From Neobacillus niacini (GTDB taxonomy: Bacteria; Bacillota; Bacilli; Bacillales; Cytobacillaceae), in the NCBI RefSeq assembly GCF_023715415.1, contig NZ_JAMBOB010000002.1, forward strand, positions 62,001-126,000: a DNA stretch of 64,000 nt. Direction: 5' to 3'. Every line of letters starts with the position of its first letter. Positions within the stretch are counted from its first letter, which is position 1. A program made the translations under genes and the position numbers. Positions 1 to 10,400 of the stretch are shown here, one piece after another. The notes beneath the pieces were generated by a model, which did no database searches, was not told the origin of the DNA, and worked only from the letters and a program-made list of their open reading frames with translations.

Positions 1-2
1 TA

Positions 3-311
3 ACAGAAGAAATTATGGTTCAATCTACTACTCCAGTTTTCTTGAAGGTTCACCGAAATTCAACGGTTGGAGATCTTTTATCCGATCCAATTCTAGGAGA
101 AAAGGCTAAGACTCTAATTAGTGAGTTAACAAAAGGAAGTCCCCTATTTGCTGTAGAATCCAATCACGGTGAGGGTGCAGAAATGATGGAAGCGATGTTA
201 AAATACATGCCTTTGCGTGCTCTTATGAATTTTAGTGGTGGAGATATTACCGAAGACAAACTAACTGAACTTATTAAGGAACTTAATTCTACTAATTATG
301 TAAGCCTTTAA
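3..311 (+). CDS. C-terminal end of a GH3-type glycoside hydrolase (partial)
   Basis: The reading frame is open from the left edge, so this is probably the end of a longer protein and not a 98-residue gene starting at the ATG at 15; no ribosome site can be judged there. The visible part has an N-S-T-V-G-D-L-L-S-D segment followed by M-P-L-R-A-L-M-N-F-S-G-G and a closing helix. As far as I recall, this resembles the C-terminal tail of Firmicutes family 3 beta-glucosidases and beta-xylosidases. It lies about 100 bases before a beta-glucuronidase gene on the same strand, which fits a glycoside-degradation operon. The family call is from memory of the tail pattern, and the catalytic domain is outside the window. 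Confidence 0.5.
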   Translation, partial: TEEIMVQSTTPVFLKVHRNSTVGDLLSDPILGEKAKTLISELTKGSPLFAVESNHGEGAEMMEAMLKYMPLRALMNFSGGDITEDKLTELIKELNSTNYVSL

Positions 312-412
312 AAGAGGTGCAAGCTACCATTAGATTTTTGTTTAACACATTAAATGTAAGGGTAGAGGATTTTGGTTAGAGAAAAATCGACGAAAAAGGG
401 AGTCAATCAAGC

Positions 413-2200
413 ATGTTATACCCAATTATAACTGACACTCGCACTATCATCGACTTAAATGGTATCTGGAAATTTAAATTAGATAGTGGTGAAGGACTAA
501 AGGAAAAATGGTATGAAAACGGTTTAACAGACACCATCAGTATGGCTGTACCATCCTCCTTTAATGATATTGGAGTTAATGCTAGTATTCGCGATCATGT
601 TGGCTGGGTATGGTATGAGCGGGAATTTTCCGTCCCCGCTATACTTCAATCTGAGCGTGTTGTTTTGCGATTCGGTTCTGCAACACATCTAGCTAAGGTA
701 TTTGTAAATGGTGAACTAGTTGTAGAACATAAGGGCGGTTTTTTACCGTTTGAAGAAGATATAAATAAGTTTTTACAAAAAGGGAAAAATCGATTAACGG
801 TTGCTGTCAACAATATTCTTGATTACTCAACTTTACCTGTTGGCACAGTCATAGAAAAGGATATTCCTGGTGTTGGCAAAGTAATACGCAATCAGCCAAA
901 TTTTGACTTCTTTAACTACGCTGGCTTGCACCGTCCAGTGAAAATCTATACTACTCCGACTACTTATGTTAAGGATGTAACGATTGTTACGGAAGTAGAT
1001 GGACAGGTTTACTATTCAATTGAGAAAGCTGGCACTGCACAAGTAAAAGTAAAGGCCATAGACGAATCTGGTGTTGTAGTAGGTGAGACAGAAGGAGTTA
1101 CCGGAAAAATTAACATCCCCACTGTAAGGCTATGGGAGCCATTAAATGCATATTTATACACACTTCAGGTTGAGCTGGAAAAGGATGGGGAAACTGTCGA
1201 TATTTATGAACAGCCGTTTGGTGTTAGAACGGTAGAAGTAAAAGATGGTAAGTTTCTTATCAATAAAAAGCCATTCTATTTTAAAGGCTTTGGCAAACAC
1301 GAAGATACACCGATTCATGGAAGAGGGTTTAATGAAGCTGCGAATGTAATGGATTTCAATCTGATGAAATGGAGTGGAGCAAATTCATTCCGTACGGCCC
1401 ATTACCCGTATTCAGAAGAGATCATGCGACTTGCTGACCGTGAGGGGTTTGTCGTCATTGATGAAGTACCAGCAGTGGGTATGCACTTAAATATGTTGGT
1501 TGTGTTTCTCGGCGGAACTAAACGGGATACCTGGAAGGAGCTTAAAACATTTGAGCATCATCAACAGGTGATCAAGGAACTAATTTTACGTGATAAAAAC
1601 CATCCTTCTGTGGTTCTGTGGAATATAGCCAATGAAGCCGCAACTGAAGAAGAGGGTGCATATGATTACTTTAAACCGCTAGTCGAGCTGGCAAAGGAAC
1701 TTGACCCACAAAAACGTCCTGTTACGATTGTTACTGAAATACAATCTTCTCCTGAAAAGGATCAAGTAGCGGAATTGCTGGATGTCCTTGCTTTTAATCG
1801 CTATTATGGCTGGTATGTTGATGGCGGTGACTTGGTCATGGCAAAAGAAAAACTTCGCGCAGAATTAAATGAATGGCTAAATCGCTGCCCCGACAAACCA
1901 TTTATGATGACTGAGTATGGTGCTGATACGGTTGCGGGTTTGCACGATGTAGAAGCAGTTATGTTTACGGAAGAATATCAAGTAGAATTCTATAGAGCAA
2001 ACCACGAAGTGTTTGATGAAGTTAACCATTTCATTGGCGAGCAGGTTTGGAACTTTGCTGATTTTGCAACGGGCCAAGGAATTGTTCGTGTCCAAGGAAA
2101 CAAAAAAGGTATTTTCACACGTGATAGGAAACCAAAATATGCAGCTCACGAGTTGCGCAGACGTTGGACAAGTATACCGGACTTTGGTTATAAAGGTTAA
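413..2200 (+). CDS. uidA: Beta-glucuronidase (GH2)
   Basis: A 595-residue cytoplasmic enzyme that hydrolyses beta-D-glucuronides; E. coli UidA is about the same length (603). The start L-Y-P-I-x-T-x-T-R, the SFND motif near residue 50 and the VWYER strand are typical of UidA. The jelly-roll domain covers about 1-180, the immunoglobulin-like domain about 180-275 and the TIM barrel about 275-595. The acid/base is Glu408 in NIANEA and the nucleophile is Glu501 in MMTEYGAD. An AAGGGAG ribosome site precedes the ATG. It sits between a GH3 tail and a GPH sugar symporter, which suggests uptake and hydrolysis of glucuronosides or glucurono-oligosaccharides. No signal peptide is seen. Confidence 0.95.
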   Translation: MLYPIITDTRTIIDLNGIWKFKLDSGEGLKEKWYENGLTDTISMAVPSSFNDIGVNASIRDHVGWVWYEREFSVPAILQSERVVLRFGSATHLAKVFVNGELVVEHKGGFLPFEEDINKFLQKGKNRLTVAVNNILDYSTLPVGTVIEKDIPGVGKVIRNQPNFDFFNYAGLHRPVKIYTTPTTYVKDVTIVTEVDGQVYYSIEKAGTAQVKVKAIDESGVVVGETEGVTGKINIPTVRLWEPLNAYLYTLQVELEKDGETVDIYEQPFGVRTVEVKDGKFLINKKPFYFKGFGKHEDTPIHGRGFNEAANVMDFNLMKWSGANSFRTAHYPYSEEIMRLADREGFVVIDEVPAVGMHLNMLVVFLGGTKRDTWKELKTFEHHQQVIKELILRDKNHPSVVLWNIANEAATEEEGAYDYFKPLVELAKELDPQKRPVTIVTEIQSSPEKDQVAELLDVLAFNRYYGWYVDGGDLVMAKEKLRAELNEWLNRCPDKPFMMTEYGADTVAGLHDVEAVMFTEEYQVEFYRANHEVFDEVNHFIGEQVWNFADFATGQGIVRVQGNKKGIFTRDRKPKYAAHELRRRWTSIPDFGYKG

Positions 2201-2322
2201 AACCACAAAGGGGTTCACAATGTCAAAGGGGTGACTCAATCATCACTTTGGTATTGTAAATATTCTGAATTGTAAATTTTCATAAAGGGTTTTAGCTAAG
2301 GGGAATAATTTATCTTTTTAAA

Positions 2323-2336
2323 TGATAGCGGTTTAT
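2323..2336 (+). promoter_or_regulatory. cre-like site before the GPH symporter
   Basis: TGATAGCGGTTTAT matches the CcpA operator consensus TGNNANCGNTNNCA except for its last two bases. It lies about 20 bases before the symporter start. Carbon catabolite control of sugar uptake would be expected, but the match is imperfect. Confidence 0.35.
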
Positions 2337-2356
2337 TTCAAAAGGGGGTAGTGATC

Positions 2357-3835
2357 ATGTTAAATTCAACCATGAACAATTTAGAAACAACTAATAAAGC
2401 AAAACTATGGCAAATAGCCTTTTTTACCCTAAACAACACATCAACGAATCTTCATGCGTTTATCCTAGCGTTTGTCACTTATTATGCTACAGGGATTGCA
2501 GGACTTGCTGTTATGATAATCAGTTCGGTTTTAATGGCAGCGCGAGTATTTGATGGGGTAATTGATCCTGCCATTGGTTATATCATCGATAAAACAGAGT
2601 CAAAGTTTGGTAAGTATACGCCATTAATTGTATTGGGAAATATCATTTCGGCTGGTACAATCATTATTATCTATACTGTAACGCATATGTTGCCAGATTC
2701 AATGCAGTTTATTTTCTTTACCGCTATGTTAGTTATTAATAAAATTGGTTATTCATTACAAGCAAGTGTTACAAAAGCAGGTCAAACGGTATTAACGAAT
2801 CATCCAAAGCAGCGTCCGCTTTATGCCATTTTTGATAGTATTTATAACATTGGAGTTTTCACGGGCGGGCAAATTTTTGTTTCAAACTATCTAATTGCTA
2901 AGCACGGCAATTTTACTTTACCTTTATTTATGGAATTGAATAGTTATGGGCTTATTGTTTCAGGTATATGTGCTGTACTTGCTATCGCAGGTATATGGTC
3001 AAGAGATAAGAAGGAATTCTATGGATTAGCAGAGGAAGGAACAAAGACCACTTTACGAGAGTATTGGGGTGTTATTAAAGATAACAGGCCATTACAAATG
3101 CTTTCGATTTCAGCTTCATTTGATAAACTAGCGATGGGTATTGCTCGTTATAATGTAGTAGGTGTTATGTTTTTTGGGATTTTACTAGGTGATTATGCGC
3201 TAAGTGGTACCGTTGGTATGATAACAATTGTACCAACTCTATTAATAACATTTTACGTGGTTAATATTGCAAGGAAGACTGGGTTGAAAAAATCATATGT
3301 AACTTCCGCGTGGATCGGAATACTGTCCTTTGCAGCCTTAATTGCTTTATTTTTGCTTATAGATAATCCATCTGCAATCTCACTTAAGGATATTGGTTTT
3401 ACGACTATCTTATTCTTAGTTTTATATTCAGTAGCAATAGGGTTTGCAAATATCCCAACAACACTAGTGGTTCCTATGATTGCAGATGTTTCAGACTATG
3501 AAACACATAAATCAGGACGGTATGTACCAGGTATGCTTGGAACGATTTTCTCTTTTATTGATTCACTCGTTTCATCATTAGCACCTACCATTGTAGGAGC
3601 TGTTGTCGCAATTATTGGCTACAAATCGAAATTCCCTGAAGTTGGGGATGCTTTAACAACACCATTGTTTGTGACAACTTTAGTTTTAGCATTTGGTATA
3701 CCAGCCCTTTGCTTAATAGTTTCGATTACAGCAATGAGGTTCTATAACCTTGATGCAAAGAGAATGGTAGAGATTCAAAAGGGAATTGCACAAAAGAAAG
3801 CAAAAGTTAAAAAAGACGAAATTGCAGCAAGTTAA
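2357..3835 (+). CDS. GPH-family sugar:cation symporter (MFS)
   Basis: A membrane protein of 492 residues with about 12 hydrophobic segments, of the glycoside-pentoside-hexuronide:cation symporter family (UidB, MelB, XynB relatives). Early motifs support this: R-V-F-D-G-V-I-D-P near residue 65 and D-K-T-E-S-K-F-G-K-Y-T-P near 80. A GTG at 2351 is in frame, but the AAAGGGGG ribosome site ends 2 bases before it and 8 bases before the ATG at 2357, so the ATG is preferred. Placed after beta-glucuronidase, it probably imports glucuronides or related oligosaccharides. The substrate is inferred from context only. A rho-independent terminator follows. Confidence 0.88.
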   Translation: MLNSTMNNLETTNKAKLWQIAFFTLNNTSTNLHAFILAFVTYYATGIAGLAVMIISSVLMAARVFDGVIDPAIGYIIDKTESKFGKYTPLIVLGNIISAGTIIIIYTVTHMLPDSMQFIFFTAMLVINKIGYSLQASVTKAGQTVLTNHPKQRPLYAIFDSIYNIGVFTGGQIFVSNYLIAKHGNFTLPLFMELNSYGLIVSGICAVLAIAGIWSRDKKEFYGLAEEGTKTTLREYWGVIKDNRPLQMLSISASFDKLAMGIARYNVVGVMFFGILLGDYALSGTVGMITIVPTLLITFYVVNIARKTGLKKSYVTSAWIGILSFAALIALFLLIDNPSAISLKDIGFTTILFLVLYSVAIGFANIPTTLVVPMIADVSDYETHKSGRYVPGMLGTIFSFIDSLVSSLAPTIVGAVVAIIGYKSKFPEVGDALTTPLFVTTLVLAFGIPALCLIVSITAMRFYNLDAKRMVEIQKGIAQKKAKVKKDEIAAS

Positions 3836-3853
3836 AAATGAAAACGATTTTAT

Positions 3854-3888
3854 CTCCTGGAAATTAATACTTCTGGGAGTTTTTTTTG
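3854..3888 (+). terminator. Rho-independent terminator after the uidA-symporter unit
   Basis: The arm at 3854 pairs with CTTCTGGGAG ending at 3879 (with two G-U pairs) and is followed by a run of eight T. Confidence 0.75.
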
Positions 3889-4038
3889 TATTATAACCAC
3901 ATGCTTCATACTAGCTCCTCGAAGGAGCGTCCCTTTCCGAAAATCTGAATTTCCCGACCGATACTCCAGTCCTTGGTGAGATTGAAAAAGTTTTATTTGT
4001 TCTTTTACAGCCGAGTCATTATAGTAAGAAAATTTCCT

Positions 4039-4068
4039 TTACCAACCATACCACAACTAGTTTATAAT
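4039..4068 (+). promoter_or_regulatory. Promoter of the Wadjet operon
   Basis: TTACCA at 4039-4044 and a perfect TATAAT at 4063-4068 are 18 bases apart, about 60 bases before the first jet gene. This is a plausible SigA promoter with a moderate -35 box. Confidence 0.55.
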
Positions 4069-4106
4069 AAAAGGATGTCCAAATTGGATAACAGGAGTAG
4101 AACTCT

Positions 4107-4127
4107 ATGAAGTTAGAAAAGATCTAA
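4107..4127 (+). CDS. Possible six-codon leader ORF before jetD
   Basis: AGGAG at 4093-4097 is 9 bases before ATG AAG TTA GAA AAG ATC TAA, which encodes MKLEKI. The stop lies 4 bases before the GTG start of jetD, which has only a weak ribosome site of its own. This could be a translational-coupling leader. Alternatively, it is the true start of jetD separated from it by a frameshift. Both readings are inferences. Confidence 0.3.
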   Translation: MKLEKI

Positions 4128-4131
4128 GTAG

Positions 4132-5205
4132 GTGAGTACAATCGACATCATTGAAACTCGGGTGAGAGGTTTTATTGCCGATATCCAACACCCTAAACAA
4201 AAAAAGAAGATCAATATAAATGATTTGGAGATTCAGCTGCGCAGGCTTTTGGATGATTATTTCGAAATGGACGGGTATACATTGTTTTTCCGTTCCATTG
4301 AAACCTTGCAAGCGGAGGGAATACTTATCCCTATTCTAAATAATCAATATAATGGAAGAACTCCTGCACTTGCGCAATTTTACTGGGTTAATATAAAAGT
4401 TCAGGAAAACAAATGGGATCGCCTCGAAATGATGAAATTAGGTGATCAGTTTGATTTTTCTTTTTATGAACATCATCCCGAATGGCAGACATTAGATGAA
4501 TGGGATCGCATCCAGAAATTATATAAATTCCTGCAGACTAGCCAGGTACGAGAAATCGTGTCTTTTGAGGAAAGAAGCCTAGAACTCTTTGGTCATGAAA
4601 AATTCTTACTAGACAGTGATAGCTTTCCTGACGGAAAAGGGTTTTTAGCTAGAATTGGAGTATCAGAAGAGCAGCTTAAAATGGTGAATTTATGGGAGCC
4701 ATTTGTATTTTGGATAAAACAAGGGAAGGAAATAAAAGATATTCAGCGGGTATTGATTGTTGAAAATCTATCATTCTTCCATACTTCAATAAAATTACTG
4801 GAATTAAACCAACTTGATTATGAACCGGAACTGATAATTTATGGTGAAGGAACGAAAATTGAACGAAGTTTTTCCTTTTTCTTCCGAATGTTTCCACCGA
4901 ACAACTATCTATTTTATTACGCAGGAGACCTAGATGCGGCGGGATACGGGATCATTAGTAGGCTGATAGAAAAATACCCGGATTGCTGTATTCAGCCTGC
5001 CTTAAAAATTTATCGCAAAATGCTTGACTGCTATGAACAGAGAAATGACCAAAAACGAGGTCAAACACAAAACATTAAATTCCGTGATTCATTCTTTGAA
5101 TGGTTTACGGAAGAGGAGCAAGCACTAATACAACAATTATGGCAGGAAAATAAACGGATTCCGCAAGAAGTCTTAACAATAGAAACATGGAGGCGATGGC
5201 AGTGA
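4132..5205 (+). CDS. jetD: Wadjet protein JetD (Toprim DNA nuclease subunit)
   Basis: A 357-residue protein with the two-part build of JetD: an N-terminal DUF3322-like region (about 1-190) and a C-terminal DUF2399/Toprim region (about 200-345). Toprim acidic residues are visible: Glu211 in LIVENLSFF and Asp266/Asp268 in YYAGDLDAAG. In Wadjet systems JetD is the nuclease that cuts circular plasmid DNA after the JetABC SMC motor has extruded it. The start is GTG, directly after a TAG in the same frame, with a weak ribosome site. The stop overlaps jetA. Here jetD is the first gene, an order I associate with type II systems; the type needs a profile search. Confidence 0.88.
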   Translation: MSTIDIIETRVRGFIADIQHPKQKKKININDLEIQLRRLLDDYFEMDGYTLFFRSIETLQAEGILIPILNNQYNGRTPALAQFYWVNIKVQENKWDRLEMMKLGDQFDFSFYEHHPEWQTLDEWDRIQKLYKFLQTSQVREIVSFEERSLELFGHEKFLLDSDSFPDGKGFLARIGVSEEQLKMVNLWEPFVFWIKQGKEIKDIQRVLIVENLSFFHTSIKLLELNQLDYEPELIIYGEGTKIERSFSFFFRMFPPNNYLFYYAGDLDAAGYGIISRLIEKYPDCCIQPALKIYRKMLDCYEQRNDQKRGQTQNIKFRDSFFEWFTEEEQALIQQLWQENKRIPQEVLTIETWRRWQ

Positions 5206-6707
5206 ACGAATCATGGGAAGGCTTCGGCAAGCGCCTGCAACGATTAAATCCATTGTTTGAGCTTGGGAGAGGAATGGAAGTAGGTGAACTGAAGCCTCAT
5301 ATCCAGACCATTCTCATGCAAGTGCTCCTCACCATCTTTTATCGAGAATTAAATGATGATGATCTCAGAAGGAAATCAGATATTAAATACATGGTGGAAG
5401 ACTCTATCAAACAAATGAAACTGTTAGCAGACGAAAAGCAAATTGAACGGATTACCAGCGGGCTCCTGTACCAGGGAAAAGAAGAGTATAGTAAACCGTT
5501 CGAAGCCTTATATTATGATGAAATAAGACAATCCTGGGAGACGCAAACATTCCGCTATGTGACCATGGATGAATTATATACAAATTTAGAGCTAGGCGGA
5601 TCGATTGTTTATAAACTCACTGATGTCGCTCAGGAAATGATTTTTATGAGCAGGGAAATGGCTGAGGAATTCTCCATCACCATTGAACAACTTTATAGTA
5701 TTCAGCTGATTAAGAATGGTAATTTTCGAAAAGCAACTCGAAACCTCGATCACCTCATTTCACGCGTGAACCGCTTAATGGCAAATGAATTTTCTTTTCA
5801 AAAGGAAATGATCAACAATCCCAAAATCTTATTAATTGAAGAAGAATGGCAAAGAGCCGACAATCGTGTTGAAATTGAGAAGCAATTTGAAGAAGAAAAA
5901 ACTCACTTCCGTACAATTACGAGTATGATCGATAAAACGAAACGCAGGAATGAAGAAGATGATTCGATTCAGAAGGAATTAATCCTTCTCCAAGAAAAAA
6001 TTGGTCATACAAGACAATTGCATGATCGTTTTGCAAAGCTTGTCATTCAAAATATTTCCTATGAGATGAAATTAAAAGCGGAAAACCCTTCCTTATTTTG
6101 GGAAACAAGCCTGGTTTCATTTCGAGAGCATTTTTATGAAAATTGGTTCATGAAGGAAGGCGTTCCTAGTTTCACAGTCATCGAAAAAGTGCTTTCTCCT
6201 TTATTCTCACCGAAGAATGAATTTATTTTGCCTCTTGATTGGATTTGGGGTGAACAAGAATTCGACGAAAAACAGATAACCGAGACGATAATCGAAGAAG
6301 AGGCAGATGAAAGCATTACACGTCTGCGAGTGACAAACTGGGATTCAGTTATAAAAGCATGGAGTTATGTATTTCAGTTTTTACAAACAAACAGTGAATT
6401 TTCATTAACGGATTTAAAAGAGCTGCCATTAGAAGTGCAGGATTTATGGTTCGAAGAATCCGAGAGTATTGATTTGTGGATGATGTTCGATAAAAAGCCG
6501 TTGAAGGTTCAAGTGCTGCATCGGAAGGAAGAAACATTATCCGATGAGAGAGAAATTCTTTTATCTAAATTAATGAAAGAATACCCGCAATTTCAAGTGT
6601 TTGAAGGCTCAAAGAGTTTTACAAAATTTGACCATCAAGCTGAGCCCTTCCTATGGTATCAAATGAAAATTACCCCATTTAAGATTTGTGTACAGGAGGG
6701 AAATTAA
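5202..6707 (+). CDS. jetA: Wadjet protein JetA (kleisin-like, MukF role)
   Basis: A 501-residue acidic, largely helical protein with a charged, coiled-coil-like centre (about residues 200-290, rich in E, K and Q). Its size and operon position fit JetA, the kleisin that bridges the JetC heads. The start is taken as the GTG at 5202, eight bases after GGAGG and forming a GTGA overlap with the jetD stop. ATGs at 5187 and 5196 are in frame but overlap or crowd that ribosome site. I recognise it mainly by context with jetD, jetB and jetC. No catalytic motif is expected or seen. Confidence 0.82.
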   Translation: MNESWEGFGKRLQRLNPLFELGRGMEVGELKPHIQTILMQVLLTIFYRELNDDDLRRKSDIKYMVEDSIKQMKLLADEKQIERITSGLLYQGKEEYSKPFEALYYDEIRQSWETQTFRYVTMDELYTNLELGGSIVYKLTDVAQEMIFMSREMAEEFSITIEQLYSIQLIKNGNFRKATRNLDHLISRVNRLMANEFSFQKEMINNPKILLIEEEWQRADNRVEIEKQFEEEKTHFRTITSMIDKTKRRNEEDDSIQKELILLQEKIGHTRQLHDRFAKLVIQNISYEMKLKAENPSLFWETSLVSFREHFYENWFMKEGVPSFTVIEKVLSPLFSPKNEFILPLDWIWGEQEFDEKQITETIIEEEADESITRLRVTNWDSVIKAWSYVFQFLQTNSEFSLTDLKELPLEVQDLWFEESESIDLWMMFDKKPLKVQVLHRKEETLSDEREILLSKLMKEYPQFQVFEGSKSFTKFDHQAEPFLWYQMKITPFKICVQEGN

Positions 6708-7453
6708 TGAATTCAAATAGTATTAAAAAGGCATCGGCTGTCTATTTTACTCTACTAAAGGATAAAGTCATCGACGAAAATAGTGAACACTTCCAAACTT
6801 ATTTTGATCCGGAAGTGAGGCAGACCGTGCTTTTATTAGCAGACGAATCCGGTACATATATCATTGAATCGCCTAAGCGCATCCAATTAGTTGTCCAGCC
6901 AACCGGCTCTGTCTTTGCTACAAATTTTACCCATTTGAAAGAAAAGCATAAGCAAGTGGAAACGAAAAAACACTTCCATCTGATTAGTGTTGTCATTATG
7001 GCTTTTTTAGCAGCCATCGATCTCAATCAGGCTGCAAAAATACGTACGAAAAGGGAAGGGATTAGTTACTACGCATTAGAACGGCAAGTCAATGACCTTA
7101 TTATTAAATGGGATAGTATGCTTAAGGTCCACCCGAATTTCGGTGAAGAAGAACGAATTGATATGAAGGAAGTTGTGACCACATGGAAATACATGGAGGT
7201 TGATACAGACGACTATGGGCTTAAAAAAGGCAATAGACGAACGAGAATCGGATTAATTGCCGGAGCAATGCGCGTATTAGAGACTGAAGGACTAATCGTC
7301 ATTCTTGATCGGGAAGATATACCAAAAGTGATTCCAAAAACTGAGCTTTTTGAGCGAATTGAATACTTGTATCACGATTATGATCGTTATGAACTATTCA
7401 AAAAGTTACTGACTACAGAGGAGGATGAGCATGCCGAAAATCCATCGAATTAG
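6707..7453 (+). CDS. jetB: Wadjet protein JetB (KITE-like, MukE role)
   Basis: A 248-residue protein expected to act as the MukE-like winged-helix subunit that binds the kleisin. The ATG overlaps the jetA stop by one base (TAATG) and follows CAGGAGGG, so translation is coupled. An open TTG 21 bases upstream is rejected because the ribosome site lies inside it. The C-terminal half has winged-helix-like text, with R-I-G-L-I-A-G-A-M-R-V-L-E followed by a short strand and a basic/acidic tail. Its end overlaps the start of jetC by 23 bases. The call rests on size, fold impression and operon position. Confidence 0.8.
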   Translation: MNSNSIKKASAVYFTLLKDKVIDENSEHFQTYFDPEVRQTVLLLADESGTYIIESPKRIQLVVQPTGSVFATNFTHLKEKHKQVETKKHFHLISVVIMAFLAAIDLNQAAKIRTKREGISYYALERQVNDLIIKWDSMLKVHPNFGEEERIDMKEVVTTWKYMEVDTDDYGLKKGNRRTRIGLIAGAMRVLETEGLIVILDREDIPKVIPKTELFERIEYLYHDYDRYELFKKLLTTEEDEHAENPSN

Positions 7454-10400
7454 AATTGTCAACCTGAAGTATGATGGCATGCAAAAGCAATATAAAGATA
7501 CCACATTTAATTTCCATAATGATGAGACATCAACGAATGGCCTGATTGCCATGATGAATGGCGGCGGGAAAGGTGTATTTCTTCAAACGATTTTCCAAAT
7601 CCTTAAACCTGGAACCTCCTGGGGTAAGCAGAACAATCGATATTATCAGCAGTTTTTCTTTAATAATAAAGAGCAATTTATTCCCTATACCTTTCATGTC
7701 CTCATTCAATGGGAATTGGATGGTGCAGATCGCCGCCATCTCATAACGGGTGGAATGTTTTCAGCTGAACAGCGGATTTCAATGAGTGAAGAAAGCGGAA
7801 ATGAAAATAAAACCTTGGAACAGGAAGCAAAGATTCTCCCCAATATTACCTTTTATACTAGAGAATTTGAGCGTAAAGAAGAGGCGGGGCTTGAGCATAT
7901 TCCACTTTATGAAAATGATGAAGTTGCTGATAGTGAAAGCTTGAAGGACTATTTAAAATGGAATGGATATGATGTTTACCGAGATACGAAGAAGCACTAC
8001 CGAATCCTTGATACATACGGAATTAACCGTAAAGACTGGGATATTATGAAAGATATTAACAAGGATGAAGGCGGCGTTGGGAAATACTTTGAGGGAGCTG
8101 AGGATGATCATTCGCTGTTCCAAAAACGAATCATTCCTACAGTGAGTCAAGTCTTACATCGAACCGAACATCAAAAGGACGATCTCGTGGAGATATTCAA
8201 GAGTCAGGCAAGTATTGCGAAAGACCTGCCTGTTCTTTTAAAAAGAGAGCAAGCCCATAAAGAGTTTTTAGAAGATATTGTTCCATTTGAAGAGAACTTA
8301 GCCAAAGGGGTAGAACATAAAGAAATCGTTCATGCAAGTACACAGACAGGAAGACAACTCCTTGGTGCGCTGCAGCATTTGAAGCAATCGGAAGAGGAAA
8401 GTTTGCTTGCTATTGAAAGAAATATGGAAAAATTAATCATAAGGCAGGCAGAACTTCGCTTTCAAAAAGATAATTTAGAATTTGCAAAAGCTCATCGAGA
8501 TGTCATGGATTGGGATAAGAAATTAGCCGAAGAAAGAGTTAAACATACTTCACTACAAGACATTGTTAAAGAGAAACAGGAACGAAAGGAACAATTGGTC
8601 TTCCAGGCTTTATTAAAAGAGTGGAGTGAAAACGAACAAAGTATCACCTCTCTGTCACAGCAGATTGCGACATTGGAACAAAATAGCGGCTTAGAGCAAG
8701 TGAATCAAAGAATGGATGAAATCAAAGTAAGTGCTAGAAAACAGTGGGAGCAATCTTATCAATCCATCCAAGATGGTGTTAAACAATACTTGGGGTATCA
8801 AAAGTATTTAAAGAAAAAAGCAACAGAACTCGCGCAGCAGGATAAACAAAAGACAAAAGAAATTGCCCAGCTTAGTACAGAAATTGATTACCTATATACA
8901 CAAATGCATAGCTTTGAGACGAAGGAGGCCGCACTCCTCAAGGCCTTCGGAGACCGCTTAAGCTACGACTTTCAGGGCTTAAAAGAGAATCTTCATAAAC
9001 AAATTGAAGATAAAAAAGCTAGAGTTATAGAGTTACAAGCAAAAGATAAACAATCTAGTGAACTTCAAAATCAGCTTGCAGCTTCACATGGTACTCTCGT
9101 TCAATCGATTCAGTTTACAGAAGAAAAATGTGAAGAATTAAACGCAGCAAATGAAGTGCAAAAGCAAAAAGAAGCAAAACTTTTAGATAGGCTCCTTGGT
9201 ATAGTAGAAGACGTTACAACACCGTTTACTCCTTCTCTATTATCAAAGTATAGCTTACAAATAGAAGAAACATTGAACCAAAACCGTCAACAAGCGGAAC
9301 AATTGAAAAAAGAGCTCTGGGAAACACAACTCGACCATTCCTTAAATGATGAGCCTTTCTGGGTCGCAAATAAGGACGTGAAAGAATTAAAGGAATGGAT
9401 TGATGAAAAAACTGGGATTGATGTGTTTTATGGAACGCAATTTCTTCAGTCCTTAGGGACAGAGGAAATGGCGAGCTGCCTGATGTCAAATCCGCTTCTT
9501 CCATATGGATTAGTCGTAAGTGGGCAGCAATGGCAAAGAATTAATCAGCAGGTACTTTCAGGTAGAATGTTTAAAAGTCCTGTTCCGATTTTCTTGCGTG
9601 AGGAAATGAACAGCGAAAATCACCAATCATCTTTTGTAATCATTAACGGGACTGAGAAGGAGCTACTATCGAATAAAAACCAATTCACCGAATGGAAAAT
9701 AAAGATTGCAAAACAAATAGAAGAAAAGAAAGATGTTCTCCTTGAAATTGAAAAAACAGAAACCTCGTTACGTCGAATTTTAAAAGAAATTGATCGGTTT
9801 CTATTGGGTAGGCTTTCTAGTGATATTGAAAAAGCTTGGAGACTGGAGCAAAATGCTCTTCTTTCCAAGAAAACGAAATTACAGGAAACCAAAACCCAAG
9901 TGGATAAAGAAAAAGAATTACAGCTTGGTATAAAGGAACAGTTGGAAAAAACAAAAGACAAGATAGAAAAGCTGACAAAAGATGTAGAAACATTAGAGGC
10001 TTTTGATCAAGAAAAAACGCTTCACCAAGAAAGTAAACGGGTCAAACACGAGAAAGAGAAACAAAAGGATGCCTTGACTATTCAGCAGCAGGAAATAGGA
10101 AAAGAGTATCAAAATATGGTTGACCTCCAGAATCAGTGGAATCAAACCTATGTAGAATGGAAGCTTACAACTGAACAAAATATCAAGGAGTTATCCTTCT
10201 TTATTGAAGAAGCCGTTTACCCATCTGATCAAAAAGCGGACCTTAGCGAAGACGTTCCTCATCTTTCTCTACATTTATTACAGGAGATAAATGGAAATAT
10301 TGAAGAGTTAAAGCAGCTGCAAAAATCAAAAGAAGAACAAGCTAGAGAACTTCTCGTTCTTCAAGCAAGGAAAGAAACAGAACAAAAGCAGCAAAAGAAA

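Noticed and set aside
4105-4311. Minus-strand 68-residue ORF before jetD
   Set aside because: It overlaps the jetD start antisense, with no ribosome site or recognisable fold.
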